Origin: Kerstersia similis
GTDB lineage: Bacteria; Pseudomonadota; Gammaproteobacteria; Burkholderiales; Burkholderiaceae_B
NCBI RefSeq assembly: GCF_965139615.1
Contig: NZ_CBCSIQ010000001.1
Location: 186,001-250,000, forward strand
Direction: 5' to 3'
Length of the DNA stretch: 64,000 bases
The position numbers and the translations under genes were made by a program. Under the pieces are notes generated by a model. It was not told where the DNA came from. It saw only the letters and a program-made list of their open reading frames with translations, and searched no databases. Positions 9,111 through 16,743 of the stretch are shown here, in pieces; the first letter of the stretch is position 1, and every line of letters starts with the position of its first letter.

Positions 9111-9496
9111 AATGCTTGCACTCCGTGGCGGACTTTGATGACGTCTTCTTCTGTTCCCAGCATTTCGAAGCGGTAAAGCAGCGGCACCTTGCACTTCTGC
9201 GCGATGATGGTGCCGGCCAGGCAATAGGCCGTGCCGAAATTGGTATTGCCGGCGGCGATCACGCCGCGCAGGCGCTCGCGATTGCCTTCGTGGTTCAGGA
9301 ACTGGATGACGGCCTTGGGAACGGCGCCGACCGGGTGGCCGCCGCCGTAGGTGGGAACAATCAGGATGTAGGGCTCGGGGGCCAGCAGAAAAGCATCACG
9401 CGAGGATAGGGGGATTCGGTGGGCCGGTAAGCCCAGTTTCTCGACAAAACGCCGGGTATTGCCGGAACTGGTTGAGAAATAGACGATCTGGCCCAT
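9092..9496 (-). CDS. nrdI: NrdI flavodoxin-like protein
   Basis: A 134-residue flavodoxin-like protein that supplies the oxidant for assembling the dimanganese-tyrosyl radical in NrdF. MGQIVYFSTSSGNTRRFVEK is the FMN-phosphate loop, and VPTYGGGHPVGAVP and AAGNTNFGTAYC are further FMN contacts typical of NrdI. The ATG at 9496 is preceded by AGGA. It lies between nrdH and nrdE in the operon. Confidence 0.93.
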   Translation of the reverse strand: MGQIVYFSTSSGNTRRFVEKLGLPAHRIPLSSRDAFLLAPEPYILIVPTYGGGHPVGAVPKAVIQFLNHEGNRERLRGVIAAGNTNFGTAYCLAGTIIAQKCKVPLLYRFEMLGTEEDVIKVRHGVQAFWKRQH

Positions 9497-9615
9497 GGTC
9501 GGGAATCCTGTTCCTGTGGGTGACGGATGTGCTGGCTGGCCGGTTTTGTGCCTGCTGGGCATGTTTTGCCTGCCAGGCTTTGGTGCCGGCCTGGCCTGGA
9601 CGCGCGGCCTGCGCG

Positions 9616-9837
9616 TCAGGCCAGGGTGCTGATTTTGTCGGGGCGGAAACCCGACCAATGATCCGTGCCGGCCACGACGACGGGGGCCTGCTGGTAGCCC
9701 AGATCGCGCACCGTCTGCAGTGCTTCGGCATCTTCCGTCAGGTCTATGACCTGATAGGAAATGCCCTGTTTATCCAGCGCACGGTATGTGGCGACGCATT
9801 GGACGCAAGCCGGCTTGCTGTAAACAGTAACGATCAT
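9616..9837 (-). CDS. nrdH: NrdH glutaredoxin-like protein
   Basis: A 73-residue thioredoxin-fold electron donor for NrdEF. The redox motif CVQC follows YSKPA near residue 11, and the C-terminal WSGFRPDKI motif is characteristic of NrdH. The start has AAGGAA seven bases upstream. It is the first gene of the operon and lies about 120 bp downstream of paired NrdR boxes. A gap of about 120 bp separates it from nrdI. Confidence 0.95.
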   Translation of the reverse strand: MIVTVYSKPACVQCVATYRALDKQGISYQVIDLTEDAEALQTVRDLGYQQAPVVVAGTDHWSGFRPDKISTLA

Positions 9838-9954
9838 GATTGCTATTCCTTGGAATGGTGGGGCAAACCTCCCGCTTACGCGAAAAAGAACAGGGACGTA
9901 GGCGGCGGCGGGGCGGGATGCGTGTGAGGGTCTGGAAAGGAGAATAGCAAAATA

Positions 9955-10001
9955 CTACTAGATATAGTGTTTCTATTTTTTAAATACCATAAATGTAGTG
10001 G
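9955..10001 (-). promoter_or_regulatory. Pair of NrdR boxes upstream of nrdH
   Basis: On the minus strand ACACTATATCTAGTAG (9970-9955) is a close match to the NrdR box consensus acaCwAtATaTwGtgt. A second weaker copy, CCACTACATTTATGGT (10001-9986), follows with 15 bp between them. That is the three-helical-turn centre spacing known for NrdR. NrdR is the ATP/dATP-sensing repressor of ribonucleotide reductase genes. Confidence 0.75.
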
Positions 10002-10243
10002 TTGTATTTGCGCCGGAAATGGCGCGCGAACCGCGCCAGGACTGGCTGTCGAGCCGGCTGCCCATGTGTCGCGATATTGTTACGAAGCACAAGGCCATCC
10101 CCCTTCACCAGGGAACCGACGCCCGTTCCGGCGCCGGAACCGTGGCGTGGCGGATGGTGTTCAAAGCCTGCTGAATGGCGTATTCTCTCGGCAGCGAGCC
10201 GGCACAGAGTGATGCCGGCATTTTTCTGATGCGAAGCGGTGCC

Positions 10244-10609
10244 ATGTTTTACACCTTCCTGCTGTTTCTGATCCTGACTGTGCTGCCTTTGCTGTGTATG
10301 AGCTTGCCGGCTTTTTTGCGCCAGTTGCGTGGCACGGATGCCCGGGTGCGGCTGTGGTGGGGCTTGTGCCTGGCAGGCACGGCGCTCTGGGGGCTGGCGC
10401 TGGTAGTGTTCTCGGATAGTTGTCTGTCCTTTGGTGGCGGACAAAATGTGTGCCAATCCCAATTGAATCTGCCGGACTGGTTCCGCATGGCGGCGCTGGC
10501 TTATGTGCCGCTGGGCGGCGTCGCGGTGCCGGTTCTGTGGTTCATGGTGTTCTATGTCGCGGTGCGCCGTGCGCAGCAGCGCCGGATCCATGCGGGCGAA
10601 GACAGCTGA
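10244..10609 (+). CDS. Small predicted inner-membrane protein, unknown function
   Basis: About 121 residues with an N-terminal hydrophobic helix (YTFLLFLILTVLPLLCM), a second at LCLAGTALWGLALVVFS, and a third at ALAYVPLGGVAVPVLWFMVFYV. It ends in a basic cytoplasmic tail. Two cysteines flank the loop between helices 2 and 3. I do not recognise a family. The start is uncertain: in-frame ATGs at 10175, 10229 and 10244 all lack a strong ribosome binding site. I chose the last because it places the first helix at the N terminus. Confidence 0.55.
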   Translation: MFYTFLLFLILTVLPLLCMSLPAFLRQLRGTDARVRLWWGLCLAGTALWGLALVVFSDSCLSFGGGQNVCQSQLNLPDWFRMAALAYVPLGGVAVPVLWFMVFYVAVRRAQQRRIHAGEDS

Positions 10610-10728
10610 AATCCTGAATGCAGTTGACGCCCAGGGGGAGGGCGTTTTACCGCAGGCGTGGCGCGGCGTCTGTTTTTCTATCTGAACCAATTCAAGACTG
10701 CCCTGAGGCAGCATGCAATGGAGCAGGA

Positions 10729-11937
10729 ATGACGGAGACAGAACAACAGACGGCAGCGCCGCGCAGCGCTCCAGCCGTTGGTCAGCGCTTTTGGTATGCG
10801 GTGCTGGTGATCTTGATTGCCAGTAATTTGCGGCCGGTATTTCCCAGTCTGGCGGCATTGCTGCCGGAAATCATGGATGCGCTGGATATGTCAGCCGCGC
10901 AGGCCAGTTATCTCACGACCTTGCCGGTCATCTGCCTGGGCGTGTTCGCGCCGTCGGCTCCCATCCTGGCGAACCGCTTCGGGGTGGAGCGCACCATGTA
11001 TTGGGCGCTATTGTTGCTGACAGTCGGCTCCGCGCTGCGTTTCGTCGAATCGCCCGGCGTGCTGCTGTTGGCTTCTGCACTGGCTGGAACGGCCATTGCC
11101 ATCGGCAATGTGCTGCTGCCTGGCCTGGTCAAGCGCGATTTTCCCCAGCACATGGCATTGATGACGGGCTTGTACACGACTTTTCTGTGCGCGGGCGCGG
11201 CATGTGCGGCCGTACTGACCGTGCCGCTGGCGCGTGCGTCCGAGTGGAACCTGGCCTTGGCGGCCTGGGCCTTGCCGGCCGCGCTGGTGGCGGTATGCTG
11301 GGGCATCCATCTGCGGCGCCTGCCCGCGCATCGGGCGCCGCCGCGCGCGCCGCAGCGTCCGGCAGCCGTGTGGCGTGATCCTTTGTCCTGGCAGTTGACG
11401 GGTTTGATGGGTTTGCAATCGGCGCTGGCCTATTGCGTGTTTGGGTGGTTGGCGCCTATCTTGCGCAGTCGCGGTATGGACGCGGGCATGGCGGGCGTCA
11501 TGGTGTCGGTATCTATCGTGGTGCAGATGGTGGCCTGTTTGCTGGTGCCGCATTTTGTAGTGCGTTGCCGGGATCAACGCTGGATTGCCAGTGTTCTGGC
11601 CTTGTGTGCGGGCGGCGCGCTGCTGGGCCTGCTGTATTTGCCCTTGTCGCTGGCCTGGTTGTGGATGGTGGTGCAAGGGCTGGGCCAGGGAGGGCTGATC
11701 GCCTTGGCCATGACATTCATTGTGCTGCGCGCCGCCGATTCTGCCGTGGCCGCACGCTTGTCGGGCATGGCGCAGGGCGGTGGCTATATCCTGGCGGCGC
11801 TGGGGCCGTTGATGGTCGGATTGCTGCTGGAATGGACGGGCAGCTATGCCAGCTCGGGGTGGCTCTTCGGCGGTTTGGCCATTGGCGTGGCCGTGACCGG
11901 TTGGGGGGCAGGCCAGGGGCGCGTCGTGCGCGCCTGA
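10729..11937 (+). CDS. MFS transporter, CynX/NimT (cyanate/nitroimidazole transporter-like) family
   Basis: A 402-residue major-facilitator protein with about twelve hydrophobic segments. The N-terminal region ASNLRPVFPSLAALLPEIMDAL followed by LTTLPVICLGVFAPSAP and RFGVERTM is typical of the CynX/NimT branch. Members export or import small molecules such as cyanate or 2-nitroimidazole; the substrate here cannot be inferred. The start at 10729 has GGAG just upstream. No cyanase gene adjoins it. Confidence 0.85.
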   Translation: MTETEQQTAAPRSAPAVGQRFWYAVLVILIASNLRPVFPSLAALLPEIMDALDMSAAQASYLTTLPVICLGVFAPSAPILANRFGVERTMYWALLLLTVGSALRFVESPGVLLLASALAGTAIAIGNVLLPGLVKRDFPQHMALMTGLYTTFLCAGAACAAVLTVPLARASEWNLALAAWALPAALVAVCWGIHLRRLPAHRAPPRAPQRPAAVWRDPLSWQLTGLMGLQSALAYCVFGWLAPILRSRGMDAGMAGVMVSVSIVVQMVACLLVPHFVVRCRDQRWIASVLALCAGGALLGLLYLPLSLAWLWMVVQGLGQGGLIALAMTFIVLRAADSAVAARLSGMAQGGGYILAALGPLMVGLLLEWTGSYASSGWLFGGLAIGVAVTGWGAGQGRVVRA

Positions 11938-11960
11938 CAGCGGGATACCCGACAGGAACG

Positions 11961-11992
11961 CAATGGGCGCGCGGATGCCGCTGCGCCCATTG
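11961..11992. terminator. Stem-loop after the MFS gene
   Basis: CAATGGGCGC and GCGCCCATTG form a perfect 10-bp stem with a 12-base loop, in the convergent gap between the MFS gene and the NrtR-like gene. There is no T tract on either side, so termination is only suggested by position. Confidence 0.4.
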
Positions 11993-12019
11993 TGGTTTCA
12001 GGGTTGCTGCAGCGCTGCC

Positions 12020-12940
12020 TCAGGATTTCATCAGCGGCAGCCGTCCGCCCGTAGCCAGGGCGCGTTCCATCTGCACGCCGCGGCGAAAACGGTAGAGCTT
12101 GGCCGGACGTCCGCCCGTCTGCGTGGAGGCGCCGGTTTCTTCGACCAGATCCTGCTGCGCGATCAGGCGTCGGAAATTCTGTTTGTGCAGGCGTCGGCCT
12201 GCCAAGGCCTCGACGGCTTGTTGCAGTTGCAGCAGGCTGAAGCTGGCGGGCATCAGCTCGTAAATGACTGGTCGATACTTGAGTTTGGCGCGCAGGCGCG
12301 TCATGGCGGTGGCGAGAATGCGGCGATGGTCGTATAGCATGCTGCGCCCTGGCAGCAAGGGGCTGCCGGCAGTGGGCGATTCCGGCACCAGGCCGGCCTC
12401 GTAGAGCAATTCGTAGCGCGGCAGCGTCCGTTCTTCGTCCCAGATATCGTTTTCCAGGCCGAACAAGGCACAGCAGCGTTGCCACTGGCGTTCGCGCAGG
12501 CCGCGCGGCTGGGCCTGGGCCCAGGCTTGCAGGCGGGTGGCGATATCCGCAAACAGGGCGGCATTGCTATCGTCACGCCGGTCTTCCCAGGGGAAATATT
12601 CGTACCAGCTGCGCCAGCTGGCATCCAGATCCGCCGGCGCATCGCCAGCCAGAGTCAGGCCGAGATAGCTGATGGAGATGGTACGCATGTCCGGCGCGTC
12701 CGCATGGCGGCCGCGATCGGCAAAGGTGTAGAGCTGTTCGAGATAGCCCAGCGGATGGTGGGTCTGGGCTTCTACCCAGCCACGCAAGCCGGCTTGCAGC
12801 GAACGGTGCGCCATCACGAAGGGGCCGGCCGGGAAGGTCAGCCCGCCTTGGGTGGTCAGAACGGAGGGGGCCTGGCTGTCGGCGGCGGCCAGGACGGCTA
12901 CCAGTTCGACAGACAGGGTATCGGAAGCCAGAGTCTGCAT
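12020..12940 (-). CDS. NrtR-like regulator: Nudix-fold domain plus winged helix
   Basis: 306 residues. Residues 1-200 look like a Nudix fold, with LTTQGGLTFPAGPFV and YLEQLYTFADRGR strands. However, the catalytic REUxEE Nudix box is absent: the region after SLQAGLRGWV reads EAQTHHPLG. The C-terminal 80 residues, including LHKQNFRRLI and GGRPAKLYRFR, are the DNA-binding winged helix of NrtR proteins, which sense ADP-ribose and repress NAD or sugar metabolism genes. Its stop-to-start distance to the UbiM-like gene on the same strand is only 20 bp, so the two probably form an operon with the hydroxylase first. The effector and target are unknown. Confidence 0.78.
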   Translation of the reverse strand: MQTLASDTLSVELVAVLAAADSQAPSVLTTQGGLTFPAGPFVMAHRSLQAGLRGWVEAQTHHPLGYLEQLYTFADRGRHADAPDMRTISISYLGLTLAGDAPADLDASWRSWYEYFPWEDRRDDSNAALFADIATRLQAWAQAQPRGLRERQWQRCCALFGLENDIWDEERTLPRYELLYEAGLVPESPTAGSPLLPGRSMLYDHRRILATAMTRLRAKLKYRPVIYELMPASFSLLQLQQAVEALAGRRLHKQNFRRLIAQQDLVEETGASTQTGGRPAKLYRFRRGVQMERALATGGRLPLMKS

Positions 12941-12960
12941 GGCGATGAGAGGCGTCCGTG

Positions 12961-14136
12961 TCAGGTCAGTCGCGATGCGACGAAGCGCTTGAACGGGCTG
13001 GCCGAACTGGCCAGGCGCAAGGTGGCCTCGCGCAGCAGGCGTCCTGGTGGCGTGTCATTGGTGAACATGGCAACCACCAGATTGGTAGAGAGAAACAGCG
13101 GCAGGGTGTGCAGCCGGTGGGCGCGTTCATAGCGCTTGAGCCAGCTGCTGTCACCGATGTCGGCATTGCGGCGAGCGGCGGTCAGCACCTGGCGCGACAG
13201 GCTGGCGACGCTGCGCAGGCCCAGGTTGAAACCATGGGCGGTCACCGGGTGCATGCCGACGGCAGCATCGCCAACCAGCGCAAAGCGCGGTCCGGCAAAA
13301 CGATAAGCATAGACGCCGACCAGCGGATAGACATGGCGGGTGCCTGCTGTTTTCATTTGTCCGAGGCGGTGGTCGAAGCGTTTGCCCATTTCCTCGGCGA
13401 AGGCCGCGTCGTCCAGCGCTTGCAGGGCCTGGATCTGGTGGTGCGGCAAGGTCAGCACGGCAGAGGCCTGGCGGCCGTTGAGCGGCAGCAGCGCCAGGGT
13501 CTGTCCGTAACCGAACCATTCCCAGGCGACATGGCCGTGGTCGGCTTCATGTTCCAGCCGGCCTACCATCATGGATTTGCCGAAATCATGCATATAGGCG
13601 CCTATGCCCATGGCGCGCCGCATCGAGGAAAAGCGGCTATCGGCGGCGACCAGCAGCCGGGTGCGCAGTTGGCGGCCATCCGCCAGGCGCACCAGCGTGC
13701 TGTCCGGGCCCGGTTCCACGCCGACCGCGCTGGCGCCGTCAAGCACTTCGATGCCGGGCCGGCCGGCCAGCGCCTGCCAGGCGGCACGCCGGATACAGTG
13801 ATTGGGCACCAGCCAACCCAGCTGTTCGCTGCCACCGGCCTGCGCAGTAATGGCCATCGGATGGTGCGAACTGCCATTGAACACATGGGCGTCGCGCAGC
13901 AAGGAGATCTCGGCGTCGGGAATCAGAGGCCAGACGCCCAATTCTTCGAGCAATTGGCGCGACTCGTGCGACAGGGCGATCTCGCGGCCGTCAAAGCCGG
14001 GATCGGCCAGGCTGGCGGCTGGCTGCTGTTCAACAAGGGTGACGGACAGGCCGCCCGCCGACAGGGCGCGTGCCAGGCACAGGCCGGCGGGGCCGGCGCC
14101 GACGATGACGACATCCTTTTCCGCAGCGTGGGTCAT
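12961..14136 (-). CDS. ubiM: FAD-dependent hydroxylase of the UbiH/UbiM family
   Basis: A 391-residue flavoprotein monooxygenase. It has the FAD Rossmann motif VIVGAGPAGLCLARAL at residues 10-25, a middle LLVAADSRFSSMR (DG-like) motif, and FALVGDAAVGMHPVTAHGFNLGL near residue 285. The overall layout fits UbiM, a broad-range hydroxylase of the ubiquinone ring, or another UbiH-family aromatic hydroxylase. The start at 14136 has GGAG six bases upstream. It is followed at 20 bp by the NrtR-like gene. Symbol given on family resemblance only. Confidence 0.72.
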   Translation of the reverse strand: MTHAAEKDVVIVGAGPAGLCLARALSAGGLSVTLVEQQPAASLADPGFDGREIALSHESRQLLEELGVWPLIPDAEISLLRDAHVFNGSSHHPMAITAQAGGSEQLGWLVPNHCIRRAAWQALAGRPGIEVLDGASAVGVEPGPDSTLVRLADGRQLRTRLLVAADSRFSSMRRAMGIGAYMHDFGKSMMVGRLEHEADHGHVAWEWFGYGQTLALLPLNGRQASAVLTLPHHQIQALQALDDAAFAEEMGKRFDHRLGQMKTAGTRHVYPLVGVYAYRFAGPRFALVGDAAVGMHPVTAHGFNLGLRSVASLSRQVLTAARRNADIGDSSWLKRYERAHRLHTLPLFLSTNLVVAMFTNDTPPGRLLREATLRLASSASPFKRFVASRLT

Positions 14137-14402
14137 GTGGTACTCCAGAAAGACGATAGGCGGCAGTTTAGAGCCTGTTGGCAGGCGGCGCCATGCCAGG
14201 GGCAGGCGCGCTTGATCCAGCACAAGCCGGGCTGAAGGCCGCGCCCTGCATCATACTCAATGCGCGTCCAGGACGCCGTGAGCCCGACTGCAGTCTGTTG
14301 CACAAATATGCCCGGATAAACGGGTTTTCGCTTAGTATTCACCAGCCGCGCCCAGGTTTTCCCTTAGCGGCGTTCTTCCTTATATTTTTTACAGTGGCGA
14401 CT

Positions 14403-15485
14403 ATGCGCTCTGCACATTTGCACTATCGGGTCTTCGTCCTGTTGCTGGCGGTGGTTTCGCTGGCTTTTCTCTGGCTCATGCTGCCGTTCTTCACGGCGAT
14501 CTTCTGGGGTACGGTGCTGGCGGTGCTGTTCATGCCCTTGAATCAGTACATGTTGCGCCTCATGCGTGGCCGAAAGAACCTTGCGGCATTTGTGACCTTA
14601 TGCGCGGCTCTGCTATGCGTGATCCTGCCCGTGGCGTTCATTACCGGGGCGCTGGTCAAGGAAATCATTGCGCTCTACGAGCGCATCAGTTCCGGGCAGC
14701 TTAATTTTTCGCTGTACTTCCACCAGATCATCAACGCTTTGCCGCCTTCCCTGCAGGAATATGTGGTGCGGCTGACAGGAGAGGAAACCGGCGGGCAGGG
14801 GAAAGTGGCATCTACCATCATGCAGATCAGCCAGTATGTGGCGTCCCATGCAGTCAGTCTGGGGCAGAACACGCTGCAATTCGTGGTGGGCGCAGGCATC
14901 ATGATGTACCTGCTGTTCTTCCTGCTGCGCGATGGCACTTGGCTGTCGCAGCGCATTCGCCGTGCGGTGCCGCTGAGCGACATGCACAAGCAAAACCTTG
15001 CCCGCAACTTCACCACCGTCGTGCGTGCGACCGTCAAGGGCAACATTGCCGTGGCTGCGGCCCAGGGGCTGCTGGGCGGGCTGAGCTTCTGGTTCCTGGG
15101 GATTCAGGGCGCCTTGCTCTGGGGCGTGGTCATGGCGTTCCTGTCCTTGCTGCCGGCCGTCGGCGCCAGCCTGATCTGGGGCCCGGTCGCCATTTATTTC
15201 CTGGTCACCGGCGCCACCTGGCAAGGCGTCTTCCTGCTGCTGTATGGCGTCCTGGTGATCGGTCTGATGGACAATGTGCTGCGTCCGCTGCTGGTAGGTA
15301 AGGACTTGCGTATGCCTGACTATCTGGTGCTGATTTCCACCTTGGGCGGATTGACGCTGTTCGGCCTGAATGGGTTTGTGATGGGGCCGCTGATTGCTGC
15401 TTTGTTTATTGCTGTCTGGAATCTTTTTGTGGATATTCCGACCGCACCATCCGATCGTCATGGCCGTAATGCCCATCTTCGTTAA
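14403..15485 (+). CDS. AI-2E family (PerM/YdiK-like) membrane transporter
   Basis: A 360-residue inner-membrane protein of the AI-2E family. It has N-terminal helices VFVLLLAVVSLAFLWLML, IFWGTVLAVLFMPL and NLAAFVTLCAALLCVILPVAF. A soluble segment at about 95-145 is followed by five C-terminal helices containing LLGGLSFWFLGIQGALLWGVVMAFLSLLPAVGASLIWGP, the family hallmark in two parts. Members export autoinducer-2 or act as Na+/H+ antiporters; the substrate here is unknown. No good ribosome binding site precedes the ATG at 14403, so the start is tentative. Confidence 0.85.
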   Translation: MRSAHLHYRVFVLLLAVVSLAFLWLMLPFFTAIFWGTVLAVLFMPLNQYMLRLMRGRKNLAAFVTLCAALLCVILPVAFITGALVKEIIALYERISSGQLNFSLYFHQIINALPPSLQEYVVRLTGEETGGQGKVASTIMQISQYVASHAVSLGQNTLQFVVGAGIMMYLLFFLLRDGTWLSQRIRRAVPLSDMHKQNLARNFTTVVRATVKGNIAVAAAQGLLGGLSFWFLGIQGALLWGVVMAFLSLLPAVGASLIWGPVAIYFLVTGATWQGVFLLLYGVLVIGLMDNVLRPLLVGKDLRMPDYLVLISTLGGLTLFGLNGFVMGPLIAALFIAVWNLFVDIPTAPSDRHGRNAHLR

Positions 15486-15604
15486 AGCTTGAAAAGACCA
15501 GGATTGATGCGCTTTTTGAGGGTATTACGGTTCGCACGGCGGCTTTTCCGCAGCGATTCCGGATGCCCTCGGAAATACAATTTAAAAAATTTCCGATTTT
15601 CCGA

Positions 15605-15633
15605 TTGACTGCGGCTGAAATTCCAGTCATAGT
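15605..15633 (+). promoter_or_regulatory. Predicted sigma-70 promoter of the cold-shock gene
   Basis: TTGACT (15605-15610) and CATAGT (15628-15633) are separated by 17 bp. Transcription would start near 15640 and leave a 5' leader of about 136 bases before the cold-shock ORF, as is usual for cspA-type genes. Confidence 0.6.
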
Positions 15634-15712
15634 GGAGACGCAGATGGTCAAGCGACGCGGGTTTCAGTACACCAGTCGCCCAGTGTTGGTATCTAGGTTG
15701 TGTTCGACGTCC

Positions 15713-15766
15713 CTTCCTTGATCGTTTCTGGCAATCCCGGGCGTTTCGCCCGTTTATTCAAGGAAG
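15713..15766 (+). promoter_or_regulatory. Leader structure able to hide the cold-shock gene ribosome binding site
   Basis: CTTCCTTG (15713-15720) is an exact complement of CAAGGAAG (15759-15766), which contains the Shine-Dalgarno sequence of the cold-shock gene. Between them a tight CGGGCG-TTT-CGCCCG hairpin (15738-15752) brings the arms together. The fold is read from the sequence; thermoregulation by it is inference. Confidence 0.6.
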
Positions 15767-15775
15767 TTTTCAGTT

Positions 15776-15982
15776 ATGGCAACCGGTACCGTTAAATGGT
15801 TCAACCCTGAAAAGGGCTTCGGCTTCATCGTTCCCGATGAAGGCGGCAAGGATCTCTTCGCTCACTACTCCGAAATCCGTATCAACGGTTTCAAGTCGCT
15901 GGAAGAAAACCAGCGCGTGAGCTATGAAATCGGCGAAGGCCCCAAGGGCCCGAACGCCAAGAACATCGAACTGCTGGCCTAA
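15776..15982 (+). CDS. Cold-shock protein, CspA family
   Basis: A 68-residue single-stranded nucleic-acid binding OB-fold protein. RNP1 is KGFGFI and RNP2 is DLFAHYSEI (usually VFVHFS), a variant seen in betaproteobacterial Csp proteins. It probably acts as an RNA chaperone. The start has AAGGAAG nine bases upstream. It is transcribed alone: a promoter lies at about 15605 and a strong terminator follows. Confidence 0.96.
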   Translation: MATGTVKWFNPEKGFGFIVPDEGGKDLFAHYSEIRINGFKSLEENQRVSYEIGEGPKGPNAKNIELLA

Positions 15983-16032
15983 TTCCGGCAAGTTCGTAGC
16001 GCTGTCACCCATCACTGGGGGATGGCGCAGAG

Positions 16033-16063
16033 AAAACCGCAGCCTCTGGCTGCGGTTTTTTTT
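16033..16063 (+). terminator. Rho-independent terminator of the cold-shock gene
   Basis: AAAACCGCAGCC and GGCTGCGGTTTT form a 12-bp stem with a TCT loop, followed by more Ts, about 50 bp after the stop. Confidence 0.9.
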
Positions 16064-16077
16064 ATGGGGTATCCGGC

Positions 16078-16107
16078 TTGACATGAGATGGACGCGGCCT
16101 CTAGAAT
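16078..16107 (+). promoter_or_regulatory. Predicted promoter of the merR-type gene
   Basis: TTGACA (16078-16083) and TAGAAT (16102-16107) with an 18-bp spacer make a strong sigma-70 promoter. The start would be near 16114, only about 20 bases before the ORF, so transcription starts inside operator site 1. Confidence 0.65.
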
Positions 16108-16109
16108 AA

Positions 16110-16133
16110 ATCTACACCTAACGTAAGGTTTAT
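16110..16133 (+). promoter_or_regulatory. MerR-type operator, site 1
   Basis: The core ACACCTAACGTAAGGT is nearly palindromic and matches site 2 at 16578-16601 at 21 of 24 positions. It lies between the -10 element and the start codon of the MerR gene, a position expected for autorepression. Confidence 0.65.
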
Positions 16134-16536
16134 GATGTCGCATTCTCCTGCTTTGCTGCAGATCGGTGAGCTTGCCCAGCGGGCGGGCGTCAGCCATCGC
16201 ACGATTCATTACTACGAACGTATCGGTCTCTTGCGCCCCGCAGAGCGCGAAGGTGCGGGCTACCGCTATTACGACGAGCAGGCCGTGCTGCGTCTTGAGA
16301 AGATAGCAGCATTGAAAAACCTGGGTTTGAGCCTGGAGGAAATCGGTCAGGTCATAGACCTGTACTTTGATCATCCTGGCGGAATCAAGGGCAAGGAGCA
16401 GGTGCTGAAAATACTGGAAGCCCAGTTGCAGGCCACCCGTGGCAAGCTGCTGGAAATGCAGGCCTTCGAGCGTGACCTGATGGCCAATATTGCGCGCATG
16501 AAAGCCCTGCTAGACGAGGCGCGGCAGCAAGCCTGA
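16132..16536 (+). CDS. MerR-family transcriptional regulator
   Basis: 134 residues with the MerR DNA-binding domain at the N terminus (LQIGELAQRAGVSHRTIHYYERIGLL, then GYRYYDEQAVLRLEKI). It continues into a long dimerisation helix ending in FERDLMANIARMKALLDEA. The effector region lacks conserved cysteines, so this is not a metal or redox sensor of the usual type. The start is ATG at 16132 or 16135; AAGG sits just upstream. An operator-like site overlaps its own start region and a second lies 34 bp past its stop. It probably controls itself and the downstream secreted protein. Confidence 0.88.
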   Translation: MMSHSPALLQIGELAQRAGVSHRTIHYYERIGLLRPAEREGAGYRYYDEQAVLRLEKIAALKNLGLSLEEIGQVIDLYFDHPGGIKGKEQVLKILEAQLQATRGKLLEMQAFERDLMANIARMKALLDEARQQA

Positions 16537-16544
16537 GCCGGGAC

Positions 16545-16570
16545 GGACGGCGTGTTGCCGTCCTTTTTTT
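16545..16570 (+). terminator. Rho-independent terminator of the merR-type gene
   Basis: GGACGGC and GCCGTCC form a 7-bp stem with a GTGTT loop, then seven Ts. It lies immediately before the second operator, so the next gene needs its own promoter. Confidence 0.85.
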
Positions 16571-16577
16571 GCCTCAA

Positions 16578-16601
16578 ATCTACACTTGACGTCAGGTTTA
16601 T
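16578..16601 (+). promoter_or_regulatory. MerR-type operator, site 2
   Basis: The core ACACTTGACGTCAGGT differs from site 1 at three positions and contains the 8-bp palindrome TGACGTCA. It lies 143 bp upstream of the secreted-protein gene at 16744, after the merR terminator. It is therefore probably the control site of that gene. Confidence 0.65.
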
Positions 16602-16743
16602 TTGTTTCATGGGGAAAGAACACGGCAAATGTTTTTTCCCGTTTTCCCCGGGAGCCAGCCTGGCTGCAGCCCAGGCGTTTCAACTGCAATGGCTGAACCC
16701 GGTTCCGTTTGTTCCCCGGCGTTTCTAGCAAGGAGAGCCACAG

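Noticed and set aside
9980..10858. A 292-codon minus-strand frame over the NrdR region and the small membrane protein
   Set aside because: Its composition is that of a shadow (Gln/His/Arg-rich), and it would cover the nrd promoter and two plus-strand genes.
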